Assembly (NCBI GenBank): GCA_020722885.1
Contig: DYJZ01000006.1
Coordinates: forward strand, 1 to 40,151
Reading direction: 5' to 3'
Origin: Thermoanaerobaculum aquaticum
Lineage (GTDB): Bacteria > Acidobacteriota > UBA4820
DNA length: 40,151 nucleotides
The notes under the pieces are model-generated. The model was not told where the DNA came from. It was given only the letters and a program-made list of their open reading frames with translations, and made no database searches. Position numbers and translations under genes: made by a program. Shown one piece after another: positions 18,304 through 27,100 of the stretch (its first letter is position 1; each line of letters opens with the position of its first letter).

Positions 18304-19284
18304 TTATCTATTCTGGCACTCTTGAATTGGGCACTGCAAAAGAATTGAAAGAAAACGGTCAACACCTAAAGCTATACCTGAGCTTTGTGGCATCTCTTCT
18401 ACCGCTTCAAAAAAAAGAAGGTCTTCAGGGTGAGGTGGTTTTCCCATTTTCTTTCTCTCTTCTTGAAAATGTAAATATCTTTTAAAATTTGCTTCCCTGG
18501 TCGTTAGTTCATTGTAAGCATTTGCAATTTCAATTCCTGCGACAAATAGTTCAAACCTGTCTGATAACCCGTCTTTTCTTACTTCTGCAAGTGCGCACTG
18601 AAATTGAGGGTAACCTTTTAGAATTACTGGTTTATCAAATCCTTTTAGCTTTTTTTCAATAATTGAAACTGAAATAAAAGAAAAACAATCGTTCCCTGTC
18701 CAATTAGAGTTGACTTCTGCCCCGAGTGATTTTGCAAGCCTCTGCCATTTTTCATCTGTATCGAGCTCAAATAGTGAGTAGCCGGTTACTTCTTTTAGGA
18801 AATCGCTAAGTTCGAAAACATAAATACCATTTCCCAGTGCAATTTTCTTTTTTTCATTAATTAAAATTGGTTCAAATTCAAAGCTGTTTTCAATTTCTCT
18901 CAAAAGTTCCTCACAATCTTTAACAATTTGGACAAGAGAGGATTCACTTCTGTACCATTCGAGCATAAGAAATTGATGAGAATGGCTGAAAGACTCCATT
19001 TCATCTCTGAAGGATGGAGACAGGGAAAAGACTCTATTTACTTGAGCAGCGAGAATTTTCTTTAGATAAAATTCAGGAGAGGTAGGAAGAAAATATCTTC
19101 TTTTACTCACGCTCCCCTCTGCTATAAAGGGGTCAAGGTGCGGTTCCATTCCTGCTGTGGGAACTAAAATCGGTGCGTCAACTTCAAGAAAGTCTCTCTC
19201 AAAGAAAAATTTTCTTATGATTCTTAAAAATAGGTCTCTCTTTTTTAAGTTTTCTATTTTCTCTTTAAGTTTATTTGACTTCAT
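18304..19284 (-). CDS. epmA: Elongation factor P--(R)-beta-lysine ligase (EpmA/PoxA/GenX, short class II LysRS-like)
   Basis: FFFERDFLEVDAPILVPTAGMEPHLDPF, LPTSPEFYLKKIL, SFRDEMESFSHSHQFLMLEWYR, GIALGVDRFLSILL; no N-terminal OB-fold. Confidence 0.9.
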   Translation of the reverse strand: MKSNKLKEKIENLKKRDLFLRIIRKFFFERDFLEVDAPILVPTAGMEPHLDPFIAEGSVSKRRYFLPTSPEFYLKKILAAQVNRVFSLSPSFRDEMESFSHSHQFLMLEWYRSESSLVQIVKDCEELLREIENSFEFEPILINEKKKIALGNGIYVFELSDFLKEVTGYSLFELDTDEKWQRLAKSLGAEVNSNWTGNDCFSFISVSIIEKKLKGFDKPVILKGYPQFQCALAEVRKDGLSDRFELFVAGIEIANAYNELTTREANFKRYLHFQEERKKMGKPPHPEDLLFFEAVEEMPQSSGIALGVDRFLSILLQCPIQECQNR

Positions 19285-19287
19285 ATA

Positions 19288-19890
19288 TTAGATTGAAAAA
19301 CTTTTCAGCGTTGTCCCAAAAATAAGTTCTCTGTATTCATTTTCCCTATTTTCAAAAGGAATTAGAGCAATACAATATTCTTTCAAAAAGAAATTAGCTT
19401 CAACACCTGTTACATCAGCTGCTCTGTCAAGGTAAGAAAGATAGTAGAGTTTAGCAACCTTTTCGAGATTTTCTGGATTAACAATCACATCTACAATTTT
19501 TGCCTCTACTAAAGAATGTTCTTCTTCGAACTGCTGGCTTTCAAGGGAATATTTCAGGGTTAAATCCTCCGAGTATAAGCTTCTTAAATTTATAAAGGCG
19601 GGATAAAAAATTGCATTTAGAGGTTTCAGTTTTGAGTAGGCATTCATTTTTTTGCTGTCATCTGAATTTACACTTAAAGTGCCTTCTATCCTGTAAAAGG
19701 GAAAGTAAATCAATTCTCCATTCAATTTAAATTTTTTCTTATAAACTTTGACTCTAACTGTTTCAGGGTAACTATCCATAATATAGGCTATTTTACATGA
19801 AAAGCAAAAGAAAATTTTGGAGTTATTTCCTCCATTCAATTCCTTACCGCAGTTTTTGCATTCAAGAGGAGCAAAAAGAGATTCCTTCAT
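19288..19890 (-). CDS. Uncharacterised zinc-ribbon protein A
   Basis: CKNCGKEL..FFCFSCK zinc ribbon followed by KKKFKLNGELIYFPFYRIEG; 4-nt overlap with the next gene. Confidence 0.7.
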   Translation of the reverse strand: MKESLFAPLECKNCGKELNGGNNSKIFFCFSCKIAYIMDSYPETVRVKVYKKKFKLNGELIYFPFYRIEGTLSVNSDDSKKMNAYSKLKPLNAIFYPAFINLRSLYSEDLTLKYSLESQQFEEEHSLVEAKIVDVIVNPENLEKVAKLYYLSYLDRAADVTGVEANFFLKEYCIALIPFENRENEYRELIFGTTLKSFSI

Positions 19891-21023
19891 TGTCTTTTTC
19901 CTTTTAACGCCTTTTCAAAGCCTTTTTCAAGAGTTGCAAAAATAAAATCAAGATAGGGTGACAAAAAAGATTTAGACGGGTCTGCCAATTTGCTGATGAA
20001 CAATCCATCTGGAGTTACTTTTGCGCCAAAGGGTGTCTTTAAAAGAAGATAGGCAATATTCAGCCCTCCTCCAAAAACAATGGAAACGAAAAAGAATATT
20101 ATAGTTCCAATGTACATTGAGGTTGGAAAATCTTTCTGGATTTCTTTGAAAGTGAAAGGTATGGCAAGGAAAGAGATGAATTGTCCAAAGAAAAATCCAA
20201 GAAAAGATGACAGTAAAAGTGAAGCAAAAACAGCGAGGTTTCTCCTGCAGGGCAGAACGCCAGAGATAAATTCACCATTGATGCAATCGAAGATCAATTT
20301 AAAATATGACCCGCGGAAACTGAAGAGAAGTTCTTCTAAGGGATAGTATATTATTGCAAGGTTCATTTCTAGAATTTCAAGAGAATCTTTCCCTCCCTTT
20401 GCTGATTTTATCCCATTTTCAATAATATTTTCCCTCGGAATGTTTGGACTTATAACTTCTCCAATTTTGTAAAGTTCAGAAGTATCAACCGCCTTCAAGT
20501 TGTTTATATTAGTTACAATAGACTTTCTTAAACTTTCTTGAGAAATCTCAGACTCAGAAAAAGTAGATGCTTCATAAAGATACCTGAAATCGCTCAGTAC
20601 CACTCTACTGTCTTCTTCGACAATTATCTCAGGCTTATTCCTAATATAACCAATTGAGAAGGAGTCCTGCGAATCTAAATTTATTTTTAATAAATTAGGG
20701 GCAACAATTCTTTCCTTTCCTGTTTCCATTACACCACCCCTTTTGCCAGTTAAGAGATAAAATGGAACAAACACTTTTTTTCTCGAAGTAAGGATAGATC
20801 CTTTTCTAACAAGTGGATTGACCAGCTTCGAAGCAAAAAGTTTTTCTGTTATTCTTTTTAAATCAAAATTCTTGTTTTCTTCCATTACAAATCGGGGAAT
20901 GTAGTTTTCAGGCTTGAAATAGAGACTCTTATTACAGTAGAGACACTTGACTTTTCTCATTCCGAGTGGTGGGGAGAGAGTACCTCCACAATAGGGGCAG
21001 TTGAGGTTTTCATAAAACATCAA
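19887..21023 (-). CDS. Uncharacterised zinc-ribbon membrane protein B
   Basis: CPYCGGTL..KCLYCNKSLYFK ribbon, RKKVFVPFYLLTGKRGG, two predicted TM segments. Confidence 0.72.
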   Translation of the reverse strand: MMFYENLNCPYCGGTLSPPLGMRKVKCLYCNKSLYFKPENYIPRFVMEENKNFDLKRITEKLFASKLVNPLVRKGSILTSRKKVFVPFYLLTGKRGGVMETGKERIVAPNLLKINLDSQDSFSIGYIRNKPEIIVEEDSRVVLSDFRYLYEASTFSESEISQESLRKSIVTNINNLKAVDTSELYKIGEVISPNIPRENIIENGIKSAKGGKDSLEILEMNLAIIYYPLEELLFSFRGSYFKLIFDCINGEFISGVLPCRRNLAVFASLLLSSFLGFFFGQFISFLAIPFTFKEIQKDFPTSMYIGTIIFFFVSIVFGGGLNIAYLLLKTPFGAKVTPDGLFISKLADPSKSFLSPYLDFIFATLEKGFEKALKGKRQ

Positions 21024-21733
21024 TCAAGTTTCCTCATTATAGATTCTGTAATAAAATACGAAGCAGTCAGAGAAATTGCAAGCGTAAGAAAAAAAGAAAA
21101 AAGAGGAGGTTTCAGGAAATAGGATATGGTTGCAAAAAAGAAAAAGTAGACGAATAAGAAAGAAACAACTTTATTTACCTGATTTTTTGATATCGATTCT
21201 GGAATTTTTTCAAAGTATATTTTTCCGGCAGTTGCTTCAATAAAAAATTTTGTTTTAATTGTTGTGGATTCAGATTCATAAATGTAAAAAGGTAGCTGGT
21301 AGATAGATAAACTTTCTTTGTTTTCCCTTTGTGCAAGTAGCAGAGTCTCATCGTCAGGTTTTATAAGATCACCCCATTCTTTCACATTTTCAGTATAGAA
21401 AAGGGGAGAAGAGGAGGGAATTTGCAAAGATGAAAGAAATGAAGGATGGGGGCTAAAAAGGGGATATACTTTTAAAGATTCTCCCTTTCTTCCAAAGGGA
21501 AGAAAAATTTTCTTTTGCAATTTAAATTTTGTCTTGTCAAGACCTAACATTCTAAGGGTTTCAATCAGGATTAAAGCAGCTCTTTTTTCTGTGATTATAG
21601 GGGAAAAATAGTAATATTTTAGCGCAGAATAATATTTTAAATACAAAGAAGAGGAACAGTATTCGCACTCAATGAAATCTGTTTCTCTTTCAAGAACGAT
21701 AGAATTTCCACAGTTAGAGCAAATGACTTTCAA
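21020..21733 (-). CDS. Uncharacterised zinc-ribbon membrane protein C
   Basis: CSNCGNSI..ECEYCSSSLYLKYY ribbon, QKKIFLPFGRKGESL, two C-terminal TM segments; 4-nt overlap with the next gene. Confidence 0.72.
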   Translation of the reverse strand: MKVICSNCGNSIVLERETDFIECEYCSSSLYLKYYSALKYYYFSPIITEKRAALILIETLRMLGLDKTKFKLQKKIFLPFGRKGESLKVYPLFSPHPSFLSSLQIPSSSPLFYTENVKEWGDLIKPDDETLLLAQRENKESLSIYQLPFYIYESESTTIKTKFFIEATAGKIYFEKIPESISKNQVNKVVSFLFVYFFFFATISYFLKPPLFSFFLTLAISLTASYFITESIMRKLD

Positions 21734-21749
21734 AGACTCCCCACTTTAA

Positions 21750-23123
21750 TTACTCTGTCCATAAAGTTTTCTTGTAATACACGGGCTCTTGAGGGAGAGG
21801 GCCAAAGCGGAATTCCTTTTCCAGAGATGAAACGAAAGTTCCCCATTTCCCGCATTTCTGGCAAAAATCCTTCCAGAATGACTCTTCTTTTCCACAATGG
21901 TTGCAGAAAAAAACAAACTCTTCAGGTTTTAACATTCGCCACATTTCATTGTAGTAAGAGCAAGCCTTAAGATACTCCTGACGTCTTTCATTAATTTTTG
22001 CGAGGTGGTATTCAAGCGATGGGGTGGGAGAATACTGAGATTCAATTTCACTGAAAATTTGTTCAGCCCGTTGATAAAAACCCTGTCTGGACAATAGTCT
22101 TGCAAGAAGAAATTTGGGAAGAACAGGATTCCTGGCTTCCGCTATTATTTCTTCATATTCTTTTATGCAAAGATCAGGTTCTCCTTTTTCGAGAAGTAGC
22201 TTCTCTAAAAATAACAATGGGACCATTGAATCGCAGTTGAGAAAGCCTTCCCTGTAATTAGCAAGCGCCCCACTTTCGTCGCCAGAAAGAAGAAGAGCTT
22301 CAGCAAGTCTAAGATATACCGGAAGAAAATGGGGGAAATTTCTTTTTAATGAATTGAGTCCCAAAATTGCTTCGTCAATTTTATTTTGAGAGAGGAGGTA
22401 GGAGTAGATTTCATAATCTATTGAGACGGTATATAGTTCGTCCTCTTTTATCTCTTCTTCCAAAACGGATGCCCTGAGAATCTTCTCCTGTATCTCCTTT
22501 GCCTTATACCAGTTTGTTTCCTTAATGTACAAATTTCTTAAAAGCCTGAGAGCATAAAGTGCTCTTTTGGGCTGGATGGAAATTATCTCTTCAAGCCATC
22601 TCTTTGCCTCGTCAAAATTTCCTTTTTTAAGATAGTCTTCTGCCATTGCGTAAAGAGCCTGAAGATGTTTGGGATTTTCATTTAGCGCTTTTTTGTGCCA
22701 TACAATAGCCTCTTCAATCTTTCCGATGTCCCTTAAAGCATCGCCTATTTTAATGAGGGCGGGAAGTGAATGTGGATTGAGTGCTATTGCTTCCTTAAAA
22801 TGCTTTATTGCTTCAAAGGGTCTTGCGCCAAGAATGGCATCCATTCCTTTAAGATACCTTGTTTCAGATTCTTTATTTGCTCGTTCCCTGAACTTAAGAA
22901 ACCAGGAGGATAGAAACCTGTTTACTCCAAGCCCGACTGCTATTACAATAAATGAAATGAAGCCAAAAAGGAGAGAGAAAATAAGAGCAGTTGAGAGTTT
23001 GAAAGGTATCCCGAAAGCAAAAAAATCGCTCTCAAGAATCTCAAGGTTTTCTTCAGCAGCGCGCACTATTACTATGACAATAATAATTAGAAGAGCGTAA
23101 CTTAGCGCCGTTTTTAGGCGCAT
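21750..23123 (-). CDS. LapA-LapB-like fusion: N-terminal membrane domain, TPR repeats, C-terminal zinc ribbon
   Basis: Two N-terminal TM with FKLSTALIFSLLFGFISFIVIAVGLGVN (DUF1049/LapA-like); TPRs; FFCNHCGKEESFWKDFCQKCGKWGTF resembles the LapB/YciM rubredoxin-type ribbon. Confidence 0.78.
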   Translation of the reverse strand: MRLKTALSYALLIIIVIVIVRAAEENLEILESDFFAFGIPFKLSTALIFSLLFGFISFIVIAVGLGVNRFLSSWFLKFRERANKESETRYLKGMDAILGARPFEAIKHFKEAIALNPHSLPALIKIGDALRDIGKIEEAIVWHKKALNENPKHLQALYAMAEDYLKKGNFDEAKRWLEEIISIQPKRALYALRLLRNLYIKETNWYKAKEIQEKILRASVLEEEIKEDELYTVSIDYEIYSYLLSQNKIDEAILGLNSLKRNFPHFLPVYLRLAEALLLSGDESGALANYREGFLNCDSMVPLLFLEKLLLEKGEPDLCIKEYEEIIAEARNPVLPKFLLARLLSRQGFYQRAEQIFSEIESQYSPTPSLEYHLAKINERRQEYLKACSYYNEMWRMLKPEEFVFFCNHCGKEESFWKDFCQKCGKWGTFVSSLEKEFRFGPLPQEPVYYKKTLWTE

Positions 23124-23129
23124 TTTAAT

Positions 23130-23498
23130 TTACTCCTCCTCTTCCTGAAGAAGTCCCTTGTCGTAAAGTTCTTGACAATGGACGCAGTACCTTGCCCATG
23201 GAACAGCTTCAAGCCTTTTCTCTTCAATTTTCTCACCACAGTGGAGACATTCTCCAAAACTCTGCTCTTTGGTCCTGACAATGGCATCGGCTATTAGCCT
23301 CAGGGTCTTTCTGTCTGAATCAGAAAGGGAATACCAATATTCCTTGTTGTAGTTTACTGATGCTTCATCAACAGAGTCCAGAGTACCGTCCGCGCCAGCA
23401 TCACCACTTTTGTGGATTTTTTCAAAGTAAGCCTTTTCAAGTTCCATCCTTTTCTGAATCAGAAGTTTCTCGTATTTTGCTCTTGTTTTTTTATCCAT
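23130..23498 (-). CDS. DksA/TraR family C4 zinc-finger protein
   Basis: CLHCGEKIEEKRLEAVPWARYCVHCQELYDKG. Confidence 0.92.
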   Translation of the reverse strand: MDKKTRAKYEKLLIQKRMELEKAYFEKIHKSGDAGADGTLDSVDEASVNYNKEYWYSLSDSDRKTLRLIADAIVRTKEQSFGECLHCGEKIEEKRLEAVPWARYCVHCQELYDKGLLQEEEE

Positions 23499-23512
23499 TT
23501 TCTACCCCTTTT

Positions 23513-23974
23513 TTACTTTGCATAAGGAATATTGTTATATATAGTGTAAGCTCTGTAAATCTGCTCGACGAGAACAAGAAGAGCCATTTCATGAGAAAAA
23601 GTCATTTTTGAAAGAGAAACAAGTTTTGCGTTTTTCGGAATAAGATTTCTATCAAAGCCGTAGGCTCCACCTATCACGAAGCATAATTTCTCGCCAGAGT
23701 CCTTGTACTTTTTAAGTATGTTTGAGAAATTTTCGCTGCTGTATTCCGTTCCTTCTGCTGAAAGGAAATAAGTGTGAGACTCCTTTGGAATCTTTGAAAG
23801 AAGGAAGATGGTCTCCTCCTTTGTTCTTGCAGAGACATCTTTTTTCTCCGCAAGGGCAACATAATCAAAGGAAAGCCTCCAGCCATTTGACATCTGAGAT
23901 GAGAGTCTCTTTATCTCTTCCATTATGGCTTTGTTTCGAGTTTTTCCAACCGTCAAAAGTTTAATCTCCCACAT
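23513..23974 (-). CDS. rlmH: 23S rRNA (pseudouridine1915-N3)-methyltransferase
   Basis: FVIGGAYGFDRNLIPKNAKLVSLSKMTFSHEMALLVLVEQIYRAYTIYNNIPYAK. Confidence 0.95.
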   Translation of the reverse strand: MWEIKLLTVGKTRNKAIMEEIKRLSSQMSNGWRLSFDYVALAEKKDVSARTKEETIFLLSKIPKESHTYFLSAEGTEYSSENFSNILKKYKDSGEKLCFVIGGAYGFDRNLIPKNAKLVSLSKMTFSHEMALLVLVEQIYRAYTIYNNIPYAK

Positions 23975-24001
23975 ATTATAAGTGCCTATAATAACCCAAA
24001 C

Positions 24002-24916
24002 TCATTTTTCTTTCAATTGTTCCCAGAGATTTTTTCTGCTTATTTTGAGCCACTTTGCTGCCTCACTTCTATTGCCTCCGCATCTTGCAAGAACGGACAT
24101 TATGTACGCTTTTTTCAGTTGCTTTAAAGACATTTTTGCATTTGTTGCATTCTCTATTGGCGTTGAAATGGATAACAGGTAGCTTGGGGGAAGATACTCC
24201 GCTTTCAAAAAAGTTTCGTTTTTAAGTGAAAGATAAATTGCGACATTCTTTAACTCTCTAATATTGCCATTCCAATTATAATTAAGAATAAAATCCTTTA
24301 AATCTTCTTCAATCTCGAAATTTTTTATTTTATGTTTTTTAAATTCTTCTTTGAGAAACTTCTTAAAAAGCGGCAAAATATCTCTTTTTCTTTCTCTTAA
24401 AGGGGGCAAATAAATTTCAAAGACATTGAGTCTGTAAAACAGATCTGCCCTCAATTTTTTTTCCCTGATCAAAATGGCTGGATCATTTTGAAATTCGGCA
24501 ATTATTCTTCCATTAAATTTAAGTTTTCTTTTGCCACCGATTTTTTCAAACTCGCCCGTTTCAAGAACCCTTAGAAAAAGTGCCTGTGTTTTGAAGGAAA
24601 CATCTTCAAGTCCGGCGATGCAAATCATTCCTGAACCGGCAGATTCCAGAATACCCGCTTTGGGAAGGACACCTGTTGCGATTCCTTTTTCAACTCCAAG
24701 AATCTCGCTCTCAACAAGAGTTTCAGGAAGGTCTGTTATCCTTACTGAAATAAATGGCTCCGATTTAAAAGGACTCTTACTGTGTATGTATTTTGCAAGG
24801 AAGGTCTTGCCAGTTCCCGTTTCTCCAACAATTACTACAGGCATTTTTTCTGTGGCTATCTTTTCTGACAATTTCAAGATGCTTTTAAATTCTGGGTCGT
24901 TAGAAGCAATTATCAT
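24002..24916 (-). CDS. Sigma-54 activator-like AAA+ protein (bEBP) with Fis-type HTH and no N-terminal sensor; degenerate Walker B and GAFTGA
   Basis: VVIVGETGTGKTFLAKYIHSKS; RADLFYRLNVFEIYLPPLRERKRDI; YNWNGNIRELKNV; C-terminal GGNRSEAAKWLKISRKNLWEQLKE. Confidence 0.85.
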   Translation of the reverse strand: MIIASNDPEFKSILKLSEKIATEKMPVVIVGETGTGKTFLAKYIHSKSPFKSEPFISVRITDLPETLVESEILGVEKGIATGVLPKAGILESAGSGMICIAGLEDVSFKTQALFLRVLETGEFEKIGGKRKLKFNGRIIAEFQNDPAILIREKKLRADLFYRLNVFEIYLPPLRERKRDILPLFKKFLKEEFKKHKIKNFEIEEDLKDFILNYNWNGNIRELKNVAIYLSLKNETFLKAEYLPPSYLLSISTPIENATNAKMSLKQLKKAYIMSVLARCGGNRSEAAKWLKISRKNLWEQLKEK

Positions 24917-25263
24917 TTTACAGAGACTCTTGGCGCGTCAAGCCAGATTTTTTCAAGATTGTAAGTTCTTCTTTTTTCATCAAGAAAAATGTGAAGGATA
25001 AAAAAGCCGTAATCCATCAAAATCCACATTGCGTTTTTCATCCCTTCTGTATGAAGAGGTTTTACTCCATACCATTCATAAATCTGGTCTCCAATTTTTT
25101 TTGCCATCGCAGCAACCTGTTTTGTGTTTGTCGCAGAGGTTATTACAAAATAGTCTGTCAAAGTAGTCAATTTCCTCAAATCAAGTGTGAGTATTTCCTG
25201 TCCTTTCATTTCTTCAATAACATTTAGCGTCTTTTTCAAAATCTTTTTTTCTAAAAGTTTCAT
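24913..25263 (-). CDS. rsfS: Ribosome silencing factor
   Basis: DLRKLTTLTDYFVITSATNTKQVAAMAKKI; WILMDYGFFILHIFLDEKRRTYNLEKIWLDA. Confidence 0.95.
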   Translation of the reverse strand: MKLLEKKILKKTLNVIEEMKGQEILTLDLRKLTTLTDYFVITSATNTKQVAAMAKKIGDQIYEWYGVKPLHTEGMKNAMWILMDYGFFILHIFLDEKRRTYNLEKIWLDAPRVSVK

Positions 25264-25844
25264 TAACTCTCCTTTCTTATATAAAGCTTCTCTTTTTTTA
25301 TATATCTTAATACGGCTTTTGGGACAAATCTTTCAACAGAAATACCCTTTAAAAGATTGTTTCGTATCTGTGTTGATGAAACATTTATTTTTTTTGTTTT
25401 AATATCCATATCTCTTTTATCTTTTAAAACAATTTCTTCCTTGCCTCTCGGAATAACTACAATCCTGGCAAGGTCCCTTATTTTTTCAGGTGATTTCCAT
25501 AAATCTAATGAATCATACGAATCTTTTCCCATTAGAAGAAGGAATTTTGAATTCTTGTATTTTTTTTTAAGAAAAGCAAGCGTGTCAGAAGTAAATGAAA
25601 TTCCTCCTTTTTCAAGTTCGCAGTTTTCAATAATAAAGGTGTCGTCATTGGTACAGAGAAGAGAAACCATGTTAGACCTGTGAAAATCTGAAACGTGTGG
25701 CTTTGTTTTCTTTAAAATGTGTCTGCTGCAGGGGATAAAAAGAATTAAATCAAGAGAAAGGCACTTTTTCGCTGTTTTTGCTATTTGAAGATGACCATTG
25801 TGAGGAGGATCAAAAGTTCCGCCAAGAATACCAATCCTTTTCAT
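25263..25844 (-). CDS. nadD: Nicotinate-nucleotide adenylyltransferase
   Basis: IGILGGTFDPPHNGHLQIAK; FLLLMGKDSYDSLDLWKSPEKI; NVSSTQIRNNL. Confidence 0.96.
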   Translation of the reverse strand: MKRIGILGGTFDPPHNGHLQIAKTAKKCLSLDLILFIPCSRHILKKTKPHVSDFHRSNMVSLLCTNDDTFIIENCELEKGGISFTSDTLAFLKKKYKNSKFLLLMGKDSYDSLDLWKSPEKIRDLARIVVIPRGKEEIVLKDKRDMDIKTKKINVSSTQIRNNLLKGISVERFVPKAVLRYIKKEKLYIRKES

Positions 25845-26839
25845 TTTTCCTCAAAGTAAGACCAAACTTTTTTTAGAAGAGGTTTTAAGCCCCTGTGGGC
25901 AGCAGCAGAAATTTTGAAATAAGGAATATTAAGGTTACTTATATATTCTTTTAGTTCTTCCTCACGTTCCTCATTATAAGGTATGTCAATCTTTGTCCCA
26001 ACAACAATCAAAGGTTTTTCAAGCAGGTTTTTCTGGTACATCTCCATTTCATTCTGAATCGTTTTAAATCTCATTAAAGGAGAAGAGGTCTCATCAGATA
26101 AATCCACAAGATGAAGCAATAATCTTGTTCTTTCTATATGTTTAAGAAATTCGTCTCCCAGTCCAGCTCCCTTGTGCGCACCTTCGATCAACCCCGGAAT
26201 ATCTGCAATAACGAAAGAATTGTGTTTTTTACCCTCGACGACGCCAAGATTGGGGCTTAATGTTGTAAAAGGATAGGGAGCAATTTTGGGCTTTGCACTG
26301 GTGAGTGCCGCAAGAAGAGTGGATTTGCCTGCATTTGGCATTCCTACAAGCCCGACATCTGCAAGAAGCTTGAGTTCAAGCCTCAGGAAGAATTCCTCTC
26401 CATTTTCACCCTTTTGTGCGAAACGGGGAGTCTGGTGCGTTGAAGTTTTGAAATGTGCGTTTCCTTTTCCGCCCCTACCGCCCTTTGCTATCAAAATCTT
26501 TTTATTTGGATCGGTTATGTCTGCTACTACTTTATCTTGATCTTCTATATAAACAACAGTTCCGAGAGGAACATAAATAAAGAGGTCTTTTCCTGCGGAA
26601 CCGCTCTTAAGGCTTCCTTCACCTGGCTTTCCGCTTTCTGCTATGAATCTTTTTTTGTACCTGAATGAGAGAAGAGTTCTTAAAGACTGTTTTCCTACGA
26701 TGTAAACACTGCCACCACGCCCACCATCTCCTCCATCAGGTCCTCCTTTGGGAACATATTTTTCTCTTCTGAAACTTACTGCTCCGGCTCCCCCGTGCCC
26801 CGATTTGACAAAGATACGGGCGGAATCAACAAACATCAA
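25841..26839 (-). CDS. obgE: GTPase Obg
   Basis: GHGGAGAVSFRREKYVPKGGPDGGDGGRGGSV; GMPNAGKSTLL; IADIPGLIEGAHKGAGLGDEFLKHIERT. Confidence 0.97.
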   Translation of the reverse strand: MMFVDSARIFVKSGHGGAGAVSFRREKYVPKGGPDGGDGGRGGSVYIVGKQSLRTLLSFRYKKRFIAESGKPGEGSLKSGSAGKDLFIYVPLGTVVYIEDQDKVVADITDPNKKILIAKGGRGGKGNAHFKTSTHQTPRFAQKGENGEEFFLRLELKLLADVGLVGMPNAGKSTLLAALTSAKPKIAPYPFTTLSPNLGVVEGKKHNSFVIADIPGLIEGAHKGAGLGDEFLKHIERTRLLLHLVDLSDETSSPLMRFKTIQNEMEMYQKNLLEKPLIVVGTKIDIPYNEEREEELKEYISNLNIPYFKISAAAHRGLKPLLKKVWSYFEEK

Positions 26840-26845
26840 GCCCCG

Positions 26846-27097
26846 TCAGGGAAGGACATCGACGAAAACTCCAAGTCTTCCCCTTTTTCTAAAAGAAACC
26901 TTTCCGTCAATCAATGCAAAAAGGGTATCGTCGCTTCCAATTCCAACATTTTTTCCAGGCTTGTGCGGGGTTCCGCGCTGGCGGACAAGGATTGCTCCTG
27001 CTTTTACCATTTCACCACCAAACATCTTTACGCCGAGCCTCTGCGAGTTGCTGTCTCTTCCGTTTCTTGAACTTCCTTGACCTTTTTTATGAGCCAT
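26846..27097 (-). CDS. rpmA: 50S ribosomal protein L27
   Basis: [29 protein letters not shown]. Confidence 0.97.
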   Translation of the reverse strand: MAHKKGQGSSRNGRDSNSQRLGVKMFGGEMVKAGAILVRQRGTPHKPGKNVGIGSDDTLFALIDGKVSFRKRGRLGVFVDVLP

Positions 27098-27100
27098 CTC

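Noticed and set aside
20080-20346. Plus-strand 88-aa ORF
   Set aside because: Antisense to the zinc-ribbon protein B gene, where lysine-rich and hydrophobic codons give an open opposite frame.
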